Source: Pseudomonadota bacterium
GTDB taxonomy: Bacteria > Pseudomonadota > Gammaproteobacteria > Steroidobacterales > Steroidobacteraceae
Assembly: GCA_021851405.1 (NCBI GenBank)
Contig: JAJZDW010000005.1
Location: 80,325-144,324 of the forward strand
DNA length: 64,000 nt
Direction: 5' to 3'
Made by a program: the position numbers and the translations under genes. Of the stretch, positions 15,692 to 23,932 are shown one piece after another (position 1 is the first letter of the stretch; the number at the start of each line of letters is the position of its first letter). The notes beneath the pieces were generated by a model, which was given only the letters and a program-made list of their open reading frames with translations, was not told where the DNA came from and searched no databases.

Positions 15692-18600
15692 GCACGGAGC
15701 TCGGCTTCAGCGGGCGACTCGCCCGGCGCTTTCTGCACAACCAGATCACCCCGCTGCTGGCGCTGCTCGCCGTAGGGTTGGGTCTGTTCGCACTGGCGAT
15801 CACCCCGCGGGAGGAAGACCCGCAGATCCACGTCACGTTTGCGAACGTGTTCGTTCCCTTCCCGGGCGCCTCGGCGCAGCAGGTCGCCGATCAGGTGACC
15901 ACGCCGATGGAGCAGGTGCTCGGGGAAGTCTCCGGCGTGAAGCACATCGTCTCCGAGTCCGAGCCGGGCCTCGCCGTGATCGGCGTGCAGTTCAAAGTGG
16001 GCGAGCGACGCAATCCGTCGCTGGTGCGCCTGTACAACGCAATCTATTCCCATCGCGACCTGTGGCCGCCGGGCGCCGGTGTGCTGCCCCCGCTGATCAA
16101 ACCCATGGGCATCAATGATGTGCCCATCGTCACCTTGACGCTCTGGAGCAGCGAGGCGCGCTACGGGTCCTACCCGCTCGGGCAGGTCGCGCACGCCATC
16201 GAGACGCAACTGAAGCGCATTCCGGGCACGCGCAAGGTGTACACCATCGGCGCCCCGCAGAGCATCGTGCGCGTGCGGCTTGAGCCGGGCCGGCTCGCCG
16301 CCTACGGACTGGCGGCCTCGGATGTCGCCCGGGCGCTGCAGGCGGCCAATCTGGTGCGCCAGGCCGGAGATCTGATCGGCGGCGATCACGTCGTGCCGGT
16401 GCAGGCCGGGACCTTCCTCGCCGGACGGGCCGACGTGGCACGCCTCGTGGTCGGTGTGCATGACGGGCAGCCGATCTACCTCACGGATGTCGCCCAGGTG
16501 TCCGCCGCGCCCGATGCGCCGCACGACTACGTGTGGTTCGGTACCGGTGCAGGCGCCGCGGCGCGGCATCTGCCGCAGGTGAGCGAAGCGCCGGCGGTGA
16601 CGGTGGCCATTGCCAAGAAGAGCGGGACCAACGCCAGCACCATTGCCGATGCCGTCATGCAGCGCGTCCGCGAACTCGGCGGCACGTATATTCCGGCCGG
16701 GGTACACGTCACCGTCACGCGCAACTACGGCCACAGCGCCGATCAGAAGGCCAAGGAACTCATCGAGAAACTCTTCGAGGCAACGCTCTCGGTCGTGCTG
16801 TTGGTCATGCTCACCATGGGCCGGCGCGAGGCGCTGGTGGTCGGTGCGGCGGTCGGAGTCACCCTGATGGCCACGTTGTTCGCCTCGTGGGCCTGGGGCT
16901 TCACCATCAACCGCGTGTCGCTCTTTGCGCTGATCTTCTCCATCGGCATCCTGGTCGATGATGCGATCGTCGTGGTGGAGAACATCCATCGGCACATGAG
17001 CCTCGGCGGCGGCACGCTGAGCGACATCATTCCCGTGGCGGTCGATGAGGTCGGCGGACCGACCATTCTCGCCACCTTCACAGTCATTGCCGCGCTGATG
17101 CCGATGGCGTTCGTCGGTGGTCTGATGGGCCCCTACATGAGCCCGATTCCGATCAACGCCAGCTCCGGCATGCTGCTCTCACTCGGTGTGGCGCTGATGT
17201 TCACGCCCTGGCTGTGCCGAAAGCTGCTCAGCAAAGCCCACATCGATCCGCTCGAGCACCGGCCGCAGTTGCCGTTGCTCGGGTTCTTCCAGCGCGTGGT
17301 GGGGCCGTTTCTCGCCGGCCCCGAGGGCCGCCGCCGCCGCCGCTGGCTCTACTCCGGCATCGGCGTGGCCATCCTCCTCGCCGTGAGCCTGGTGGTGCTC
17401 GAGGCCGTGGTGATGAAGATGCTGCCCTTTGACAACAAGTCCGAGTTCGAAGTGGTGGTCAACATGCCGGTGGGCACGCCGGTGGAGCGCACCGCGCACG
17501 TGCTCGATGCGCTCGCGCAGGTGCTCGCGCGCATGCCCGATGTCAGCGACTATCAGGTGTACGTCGGGACGGCGGCGCCGGTGAATTTCAACGGTCTGGT
17601 GCGCCAGTACTATCTGCGGCACAGTCCGCGGCTCGGGGAGATCGCGGTCGAACTGGTGCCGAAAAGTGCGCGCGACCGTGAAAGTCACGCCATCGCCCTC
17701 GCGGCGCGCAAGCGTCTTGCGCCCGTCGCGCGCCGCTTCGGTGCGGCGATCGCGGTCGTGGAGATTCCGCCCGGACCGCCGGTGCAGGCGCCCATCGTCG
17801 CTGAGATCTACGGGCCGAGCTACGCTCAGCAGCGGCAGATCGCCCTCGCGGTCCGCAAAGACTTCGAGCATACCGCGGGCATCGTCGACATCGACGATAG
17901 TGTCGATGCGCCGGCACCGCGTCTGGTGTTGCATGTCGAGCGGCAGAAGGCCGCGCTGCTCGGGGTGTCGCAGCGGGCCATCGCCCGCACGGTGGCGCTC
18001 GCGCTGCACGGCTACGATGCCACCTACGTGCACCTTGGGCGCGAACGCAATCCGATCCCGGTGCGGCTCGAGCTCTCGCCGGCCGATCAGGCCCACATCG
18101 CCAAGGTGCTCGCGCTGCGGGTGCGCGCCGCGGGCGGAGCGCTCGTGCCGTTGTCCTCCGTGGTGCAGGTCGAGCTGCGCACGTGGCAGCAGCCGATCTT
18201 CCATCGCGACCTGCTGCCGGTGACCTACGTGACCGGCGACATGGCCGGGCGGATCGACAGCCCGCTCTATGGCATGTTCTCGATCGCCGCGCTGCTGCAT
18301 CGCGATCCGCCGGCCGGCGTGCACGTGGTGCAGCACTTCATCCAGCCGCCTTCGAACCCCAACCAGTTCGCGATCAAGTGGGGCGGTGAGTGGCAGATCA
18401 CCTACGACACCTTCCGCGACATGGGTATCGCGTACTCGGTCGGGCTCGCGTTGATCTACCTGCTCATCGTCGCGCAGTTCGGCTCGTACGTCGTGCCGCT
18501 CATCATCATGGCGCCGATCCCGCTCACGGTCATCGGTGTGTTGCCGGGGCATGCGCTGTTCGGGGCGCAATTCACGGCCACCTCCATGATCGGCATGATC

Positions 18601-18930
18601 GCGCTCGCCGGCATCATCGTGCGCAACTCGATCCTGCTGGTGGACTTCATCGACGGGGCGGTGCGCGCGGGCTTTCCGCTCGAGGAGGCGGTGGTGCGCG
18701 CTGGGGCGACCCGTGCCAAGCCCATCGTGCTCACCGCCCTGGCGGCCATGCTCGGTGCGGTGTTCATCCTCTCCGATCCGATCTTCAACGGCCTCGCCAT
18801 CTCGCTGCTGTTCGGCATCTTCGTCTCGACGCTGCTGACCCTGGTGGTGATCCCGGTTCTCTACTACGCGCACCTGAAGCGCCGCGAGACGCAAGCGGGC
18901 GGCGCGCAGGCGAAGAGCGCCCATGCCTGA
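15688..18930 (+). CDS. RND efflux permease of the sulfide operon
   Basis: A 1080-residue RND pump starting at GTG 15688 inside the adaptor stop (GTGA). It has an N-terminal helix, periplasmic porter domain, TM2-6 bundle, second periplasmic loop and TM8-12 bundle. The TM4 relay motif is SIGILVDDAIVVVENIHRH, with both Asp conserved. The N-terminus (AITPREEDPQIHVTFANVFVPFPGASAQQV) belongs to a subgroup distinct from AcrB and from the first RND pump in this window. It lies between a DUF2892 protein and sulfide:quinone oxidoreductase, so a sulfur-linked substrate such as polysulfide or a sulfur-modified metabolite is the natural guess. That substrate is inferred from context only. Confidence 0.9.
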   Translation: MSTELGFSGRLARRFLHNQITPLLALLAVGLGLFALAITPREEDPQIHVTFANVFVPFPGASAQQVADQVTTPMEQVLGEVSGVKHIVSESEPGLAVIGVQFKVGERRNPSLVRLYNAIYSHRDLWPPGAGVLPPLIKPMGINDVPIVTLTLWSSEARYGSYPLGQVAHAIETQLKRIPGTRKVYTIGAPQSIVRVRLEPGRLAAYGLAASDVARALQAANLVRQAGDLIGGDHVVPVQAGTFLAGRADVARLVVGVHDGQPIYLTDVAQVSAAPDAPHDYVWFGTGAGAAARHLPQVSEAPAVTVAIAKKSGTNASTIADAVMQRVRELGGTYIPAGVHVTVTRNYGHSADQKAKELIEKLFEATLSVVLLVMLTMGRREALVVGAAVGVTLMATLFASWAWGFTINRVSLFALIFSIGILVDDAIVVVENIHRHMSLGGGTLSDIIPVAVDEVGGPTILATFTVIAALMPMAFVGGLMGPYMSPIPINASSGMLLSLGVALMFTPWLCRKLLSKAHIDPLEHRPQLPLLGFFQRVVGPFLAGPEGRRRRRWLYSGIGVAILLAVSLVVLEAVVMKMLPFDNKSEFEVVVNMPVGTPVERTAHVLDALAQVLARMPDVSDYQVYVGTAAPVNFNGLVRQYYLRHSPRLGEIAVELVPKSARDRESHAIALAARKRLAPVARRFGAAIAVVEIPPGPPVQAPIVAEIYGPSYAQQRQIALAVRKDFEHTAGIVDIDDSVDAPAPRLVLHVERQKAALLGVSQRAIARTVALALHGYDATYVHLGRERNPIPVRLELSPADQAHIAKVLALRVRAAGGALVPLSSVVQVELRTWQQPIFHRDLLPVTYVTGDMAGRIDSPLYGMFSIAALLHRDPPAGVHVVQHFIQPPSNPNQFAIKWGGEWQITYDTFRDMGIAYSVGLALIYLLIVAQFGSYVVPLIIMAPIPLTVIGVLPGHALFGAQFTATSMIGMIALAGIIVRNSILLVDFIDGAVRAGFPLEEAVVRAGATRAKPIVLTALAAMLGAVFILSDPIFNGLAISLLFGIFVSTLLTLVVIPVLYYAHLKRRETQAGGAQAKSAHA

Positions 18931-18996
18931 CGGGCAGCTCTTTGCAGTGGTTCGGCCCGTCAGACACGTCGGAGCGTTGTCACTCTGGGGGTTCAC

Positions 18997-20277
18997 ATGG
19001 CCCATATAGCCATTATCGGTGCCGGTCTCGGCGGGGTACCGTGCGCATACGCGATGCGTAAGCGTCTCGGCCATTCGCATCGCGTGACGCTGATCGGCTC
19101 ATCGCCGTACTTCGAGTTCACGCCGTCGAACCCTTGGGTGGCGGTGGGGTGGCGCGAGCGCGAGAAGACGCGCGTGGCAATGCGCGAGCCGCTCGCGGCG
19201 CATGGTGTCGAGTGGCGGGAGCAGCCGGTCGACTCGATCGATGCCGAGCGCCGGGTGCTGAGGCTGCGCGATCAGAGCACGCTCGAGTACGACTACTTGG
19301 TGATCGCTACGGGACCGAAGCTCGCCTTCGAGGAGGTCCCGGGACTCGGACCCGACGGGCATACCGCGTCGATCTGCACGCAAGCCCATGCGGTGAGCGC
19401 CTGGGAGCAGTACCAGGCGTTCCTGCGCGATCCGGGTCCGATGGTGGTCGGCGCGGCCGCGGGCGCCAGCTGCTTCGGGCCGGCGTACGAGTTTGCGATG
19501 ATCGTCGATGCTGATTTGCGCCGACGCAAGCTGCGCGACCGCGTGCCGATGACCTTCGTCACCAGTGAGCCGTACATCGGCCACATGGGCCTGGGGGGTG
19601 TCGGGGACAGCAAGGGCCTGATGGAGGCCGAGCTCAGGCAGCGACACATCAAATGGATCACCAATGCCAAGGTGAGCGCGGTGAGCGCCGGGGAGATGCT
19701 CGTGCAGGAATTCGACGAGCAGGCGCAGGCGAAGCACGAGCACAAACTCCCCTTCCGCTTCGCCATGGTGCTGCCGGCCTTCAAGGGCGTCGAGGCGGTC
19801 GCCGCCGTGCCCGGGCTGTGCAATCCGCGTGGCTTCGTGCTCATCGATCAGCATCAGCGCTCGAAGAAGTATCCGAACATCTTCTCCGCCGGTGTGTGTG
19901 TTGCCATTGCGCCCGTCGAGGCCACTCCGGTGCCGACCGGTGCGCCGAAGACCGGTTACATGATCGAGTCGATGGTCTCGGCGATCTGCGCGAACATCGC
20001 CGCGGAGCTCGAGGAGCGGCCGGCCGTGGCCGAGGCCACCTGGAACGCGATCTGTCTGGCGGACTTCGGCGATACCGGTGCGGCATTCGTCGCACTGCCG
20101 CAGATTCCGCCGCGCAACGTGACCTGGACTCGGGTCGGCAAGTGGGTGCACCTCGGCAAAGTGGCCTTTGAGAAATACTTCCTGCGCAAGGTGCGTACCG
20201 GTTCGATCACCCCGGTCTACGAACGCTACGTGCTGAAGATGCTCGGGATCGTGTCGTTGAAGGGCAGCGAGTCATGA
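18997..20277 (+). CDS. sqr: Sulfide:quinone oxidoreductase
   Basis: A 426-residue FAD protein that matches the A. ferrooxidans enzyme along its length as I recall it. It has the dinucleotide fold IIGAGLGGVPCAY, YDYLVIATGPKLAFEEVPG, SICTQAHA with Cys127, GASCFGPAYEFAMIV with Cys159, TSEPYIGHMG, and NAICLADFGD with Cys353. These correspond to the three redox Cys of that SQR (128, 160, 356). The amphipathic C-terminal end (GKVAFEKYFLRKV) fits peripheral membrane binding. It would oxidise H2S to protein-bound polysulfide and reduce quinone. A GGGGG ribosome-binding site precedes ATG 18997, 66 bp after the pump, and its stop overlaps the TolC-like gene. Confidence 0.93.
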   Translation: MAHIAIIGAGLGGVPCAYAMRKRLGHSHRVTLIGSSPYFEFTPSNPWVAVGWREREKTRVAMREPLAAHGVEWREQPVDSIDAERRVLRLRDQSTLEYDYLVIATGPKLAFEEVPGLGPDGHTASICTQAHAVSAWEQYQAFLRDPGPMVVGAAAGASCFGPAYEFAMIVDADLRRRKLRDRVPMTFVTSEPYIGHMGLGGVGDSKGLMEAELRQRHIKWITNAKVSAVSAGEMLVQEFDEQAQAKHEHKLPFRFAMVLPAFKGVEAVAAVPGLCNPRGFVLIDQHQRSKKYPNIFSAGVCVAIAPVEATPVPTGAPKTGYMIESMVSAICANIAAELEERPAVAEATWNAICLADFGDTGAAFVALPQIPPRNVTWTRVGKWVHLGKVAFEKYFLRKVRTGSITPVYERYVLKMLGIVSLKGSES

Positions 20278-21575
20278 GTGTCGGTGCGAAGCGGCTGATC
20301 ACGGCGGCGCTCCTCGGGGGCGCGGCGCTCGCGCTGCAGGCACGGGCGGGGACGCTCGAGCAGGCGTGGCGGCGCGCGGCGCTGCGCAATCAGACCTTGG
20401 CCGCGGCCGCCGCTGAAGTGCAGGCCGCCCGCTCCGGGGAGCGGGCGGCGCGCGATGCCCGGTGGCCGAGCATCGAGGCGCAGGCGAGCTACTCGCGCCT
20501 CGGCCAAACGCCCGAGCTGCAGGTGCTCACCCCGTCGCTCGCGTTCCGGTCCGGTCCGATCTTCAAGGACAACCAGTACCTGAGCGCAACGGTGCAGATG
20601 CGATTGCCGCTGTACACCGGTGGGGCGATCCGCGCCGGCGAGGCCGCTGCTCGTGACGGGGTTCGCGGCGCGGCGGCCATGCAGCAGGCGACCGCAGCGG
20701 ACGTGAAACTCGAGGTGGCCGAGGCTTACGTTGCCATCCTGCGGGCACAGCGGCAGGTCGGGGTCGCGCACGCCAGCGTCGCGAGTCTTGCGGCGCACCT
20801 GCGCGACGTACAGGCGAAATTCGATCGGCACATGGTCGCCATGAGCGATCTGCTCGCGGCCGACGTGGCCCTCGCCAATGCGCGCTCGAGCCAGGTGAGC
20901 GCGAAAAATGCGCTCGAGGTTTCCGAGGAGGAATACAACCGGCTGCTCGGCGAGCCGCTCGGTCGGGTTCCGCATCTCGATCCGGTGCTGCCGAGCTTTG
21001 CGGTCGACCGGCTCCCCCTCGCTCAGCTGATCGCACAGGCGCTGGTGCGGCGTGGGGAGCTGCATGCGCTCGCCGCGCGGGCCGGAGCGTTGGCGGCGCG
21101 GGCACACGCGGCAACCGCGAGCCGGCTGCCGCACCTCGCGGCGGTCGGTGGCTACACGCATTTCGACAACCAGATTCTCAACCGCGAGAACTTCTCCTCC
21201 GTCGGTGTCGGCTTCACATGGAAGCTCTTCGACGGCGGTGCGGCGGCCAATGCGGCCGATGCGCTGCGCTCGCGCAGTCGCGCCGATCGGCATCGGCTCG
21301 CCGATCTGCGCTCGCGCATCGCGCTCGAGGTGCGCACCGACTGGCTGACGCTCGCAGCGGATCGTGCGCGCGTGCAGGCCTCGCGTGCCGCGACCGCGCA
21401 AGCTGAGGAGAACCTGCACGTCTCCCGTCAGCTCTACGGAGTCGGACTCGCCTCCAATACCCAGGTGCTCGAGGCGGTCACGCTGCGCACGCAGGCCGAG
21501 GAGGATTACAACAACGCGACGCTCGACGCGGCGCTCGATCGCCTGCGTCTCGCCTACGCGGTCGGTGCGCTCTGA
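20274..21575 (+). CDS. TolC-family outer-membrane channel of the sulfide operon
   Basis: A 433-residue protein with a signal peptide (ALALQARA, cleavage near residue 25) and no lipobox, unlike the channel at 5455. Two tandem outer-membrane-efflux repeats are visible, each with long coiled-coil helices and a beta-hairpin region (ATVQMRLPLYTGGAIRAGEAAARDG and VGFTWKLFDGGAAANAADAL). Its ATG overlaps the sqr stop (ATGA, 20274-20277), so the channel is translationally coupled to SQR. With adaptor and pump it completes a tripartite system, which makes the oxidoreductase an embedded member of an efflux operon. Confidence 0.9.
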   Translation: MSVGAKRLITAALLGGAALALQARAGTLEQAWRRAALRNQTLAAAAAEVQAARSGERAARDARWPSIEAQASYSRLGQTPELQVLTPSLAFRSGPIFKDNQYLSATVQMRLPLYTGGAIRAGEAAARDGVRGAAAMQQATAADVKLEVAEAYVAILRAQRQVGVAHASVASLAAHLRDVQAKFDRHMVAMSDLLAADVALANARSSQVSAKNALEVSEEEYNRLLGEPLGRVPHLDPVLPSFAVDRLPLAQLIAQALVRRGELHALAARAGALAARAHAATASRLPHLAAVGGYTHFDNQILNRENFSSVGVGFTWKLFDGGAAANAADALRSRSRADRHRLADLRSRIALEVRTDWLTLAADRARVQASRAATAQAEENLHVSRQLYGVGLASNTQVLEAVTLRTQAEEDYNNATLDAALDRLRLAYAVGAL

Positions 21576-21587
21576 GCGAGCGGCGCG

Positions 21588-22817
21588 CTAGCCGAGCTTC
21601 AGCAGCTGGGTGATCAGCGCATCGGTCTGGATTTGCTCGCCGCTGAGCGCCATGGCGAGCATCTCCCCGCCGAGCAGCGGCAGGGTGAGCAGTACATCGG
21701 GACGGGTGCGGGCGAGGCGGCCGGTGTTGCGCGTGTCGCTCACGGCCGCGACGGTGCGCACCTCGGGGTTCATTTCCTTCGCCGCGAGTACGACGAAGGC
21801 GTTGTAGGAGTCGTCCTCGCTGAGGGCAAGCACCGCGCGCGCCTTGGCGATGTCCGCGTGACGCAGAGTCTCGGTGTCGCTGCCGTCTCCGACCACGACG
21901 TCCTCGGTATTTTGTTCGTTCTCCGGCGGCTTCTGCGCCACGATGCTGGTCACCAGCAGGCCGCGGGCGAGCAGCGCCCGGGCCGTATCCTGGGCGAGCG
22001 GGCCGTCGCCCACCACAATTACGTGGGACACGCGCTTCATCTTGCCTCTTCTTCGCGGCTGCAGCAGGTTCATCAGCCGCTTGTCGATCAACGGGCCGGC
22101 GATCGCCGGCAGGGCGGTGGCAAACACGCCCAGACCGAGCACGATCAGCGAGATCGTGAAGATCCGTGCGTCGCTCGACACCGGGGTGATGTCGCCGTAA
22201 CCGACGGTCGACATCGTTTCCACGGCGAAATATACCGCGTTGATCGCCGTGGTGATGTGTGGCTGGAAGCCGTCACCGAGGATCAGCGCACCGAGCGTCC
22301 CATAGCCGAGTGTCAGCGTCAGACCGGTCAGCGCAAACAGTGTCGCAGTGGCGAGGCTTGCGCGCGTGAACGCCTGACGCGCCGAGAGCAGCAGCAGCAG
22401 CTGCACGATGCTGAAGATCTCCAGCGGGCGCGAGGCGCGCGCGAGCGGGGAGAACTCGAGTGCCACCACGGCCAGGGTGAGCATGAACGCCAGCATCCAG
22501 GCGAGCCGCGAGCGCCACAGCATGCCGATGCCGACCACGATGAGCAGGATCCCGATGCCGATGTGCGAGGCGTCTCCGGCGCCGATGTGCACGCTGCCGA
22601 TGCCCCCGGCGAGGGAGCTGATCTGCGGAGAGGCGATCGCGTGCAGCAGCGGACGCAGCGAACCGGAGCCGAGCAGGATGTGCAGTAGGCCCTGGGCACC
22701 GACCAGCAGTGCGAGCGGCACTTGCGGAAACCAGGCGCGCATGTGCAGCATGCGCTCGAGGCGCTTCTGTTCCTTGCGCAGCCAGACGCGCTCGGCGTCG
22801 AACCACTCACGCTTCAC
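21588..22817 (-). CDS. Kch-like potassium channel with RCK (TrkA-N) domain
   Basis: A 409-residue protein. The N-terminal half is hydrophobic, with about six membrane segments, and ends in a pore loop with selectivity filter TVGYGD (residues 204-209) followed by the last helix. Residues ~265-400 form a Rossmann RCK/TrkA-N domain beginning VIVVGDGPLAQDTARALLARG and ending near LLGGEMLAMALSGEQI. This is the arrangement and length of E. coli Kch. It is expected to be a tetrameric inner-membrane K+ channel gated through the RCK ring. It converges on the sulfide operon (13-bp gap), and its promoter region is shared with the TSUP exporter. Confidence 0.87.
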   Translation of the reverse strand: MKREWFDAERVWLRKEQKRLERMLHMRAWFPQVPLALLVGAQGLLHILLGSGSLRPLLHAIASPQISSLAGGIGSVHIGAGDASHIGIGILLIVVGIGMLWRSRLAWMLAFMLTLAVVALEFSPLARASRPLEIFSIVQLLLLLSARQAFTRASLATATLFALTGLTLTLGYGTLGALILGDGFQPHITTAINAVYFAVETMSTVGYGDITPVSSDARIFTISLIVLGLGVFATALPAIAGPLIDKRLMNLLQPRRRGKMKRVSHVIVVGDGPLAQDTARALLARGLLVTSIVAQKPPENEQNTEDVVVGDGSDTETLRHADIAKARAVLALSEDDSYNAFVVLAAKEMNPEVRTVAAVSDTRNTGRLARTRPDVLLTLPLLGGEMLAMALSGEQIQTDALITQLLKLG

Positions 22818-22991
22818 GCGCCGCGCCTCGCGAGGGGCCGCACTGCGTGGCAGGAATCATCAAGTGGCACGTTCATGGGATGAGGTGTGCGCCAATGGCG
22901 CGCTTGGACGACCGCAGTATACGACTCGCCAACACTATAGCAGGAACCGCTGTGGGCAAGCGGCGGGGCGGGCCGGGCGCGGGGTGTTGAG

Positions 22992-23771
22992 GTGACCGTG
23001 GCGACGGCGCTCGTTGCGCTGCTCGGCGGGGCTCTCGCGGGCTTGTCGCTCGGGCTGCTCGGGGTCGGCAGTTCGATCCTGATCGTGCCGCTGCTCGTGT
23101 ACGGTCTGCACCTCGCCCCGCACCTGGCGATCGGCACCTCGACGGTGGCCGCGACGGCGAGCGCACTGTGGAGTCTGAGCATTCATGCGCGCGCCGGGAC
23201 GGTCCGCTGGCGCCAGGGTGGCATCTACGCACTCGCCAGCATTCTCGGCGCCGCGAGCGGTGCGCGTCTGGGCCGTGCCACCGACAGCCGCCTGCTGCTG
23301 GCGCTGCTCGGGGCGCTGATGGTGCTGATCGGCGTATTGATGGTCCGCAGTGCGCTGCGCCGGCGCGCAGCGCCGCAGCGCACGCCGTCGGATCCGAGCG
23401 GCGCGAGACTCGCGATGCTGGCTGCGGTCGGTTTCGGTGTCGGTTCGCTCGCCGGACTGGTCGGCGTCGGTGGCGGCTTTCTCACCGTGCCGGCGCTCGC
23501 CTTCGTCGCCGGTCTGCCGTTGCTGAGTGCGGTCGGCACCTCGCTGATCTCGGTCAGTGCGGTCGCCGGCACGACGGCGCTGAGCTACGCGAGTGCGCAC
23601 CTGGTCGTCTGGCCGATCGCAGAGTCGCTCATCGTCGGCGGGATGCTCGGCGGGTACGCGGGGGTCAGGCTGGCCGGCGTGCTGGGGGCGCGCAAAGGAG
23701 CCCTGACGCTGCTGTTTGGCGCCGTGGTGGCCACCGCGGGGCTCTACATGATGGTGCACGCGCTGCGCTGA
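22992..23771 (+). CDS. TauE/SafE (TSUP) family sulfite/sulfonate-type exporter
   Basis: A 259-residue integral membrane protein of two homologous halves, each opening with a glycine-rich motif: GALAGLSLGLLGVGSSILIVPLL at the N-terminus and GSLAGLVGVGGGFLTVPAL at about residue 155. About eight membrane helices are apparent. Family members export or import sulfite, sulfoacetate, thiosulfate or organic acids. GTG 22992 is used as start; GTG 22998 is equally possible. Its location about 1.4 kb beyond the sulfide operon fits a sulfur-anion role, though that is inference. Confidence 0.82.
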   Translation: MTVATALVALLGGALAGLSLGLLGVGSSILIVPLLVYGLHLAPHLAIGTSTVAATASALWSLSIHARAGTVRWRQGGIYALASILGAASGARLGRATDSRLLLALLGALMVLIGVLMVRSALRRRAAPQRTPSDPSGARLAMLAAVGFGVGSLAGLVGVGGGFLTVPALAFVAGLPLLSAVGTSLISVSAVAGTTALSYASAHLVVWPIAESLIVGGMLGGYAGVRLAGVLGARKGALTLLFGAVVATAGLYMMVHALR

Positions 23772-23932
23772 GCGGTGCACCGATGCGACGGACGGGCGCC
23801 GGGGTGCGGCCGGCGTGGCTCGCTGCCGCTGGCGGCGCAGCGAGCGCTTCGGTACATTGCCCGGCTATCCACCAGTGCCGCGCGCCGCAGCGGTTGGGCT
23901 GCTGCCGGGAGCGCGCAAGCGAGGCAATCCCC

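Noticed and set aside
23168..23932. A longer start for the BNR protein, 255 codons upstream of ATG 23933
   Set aside because: That part overlaps the TSUP exporter gene in another frame and is Arg-rich; a clear signal peptide begins at 23933.
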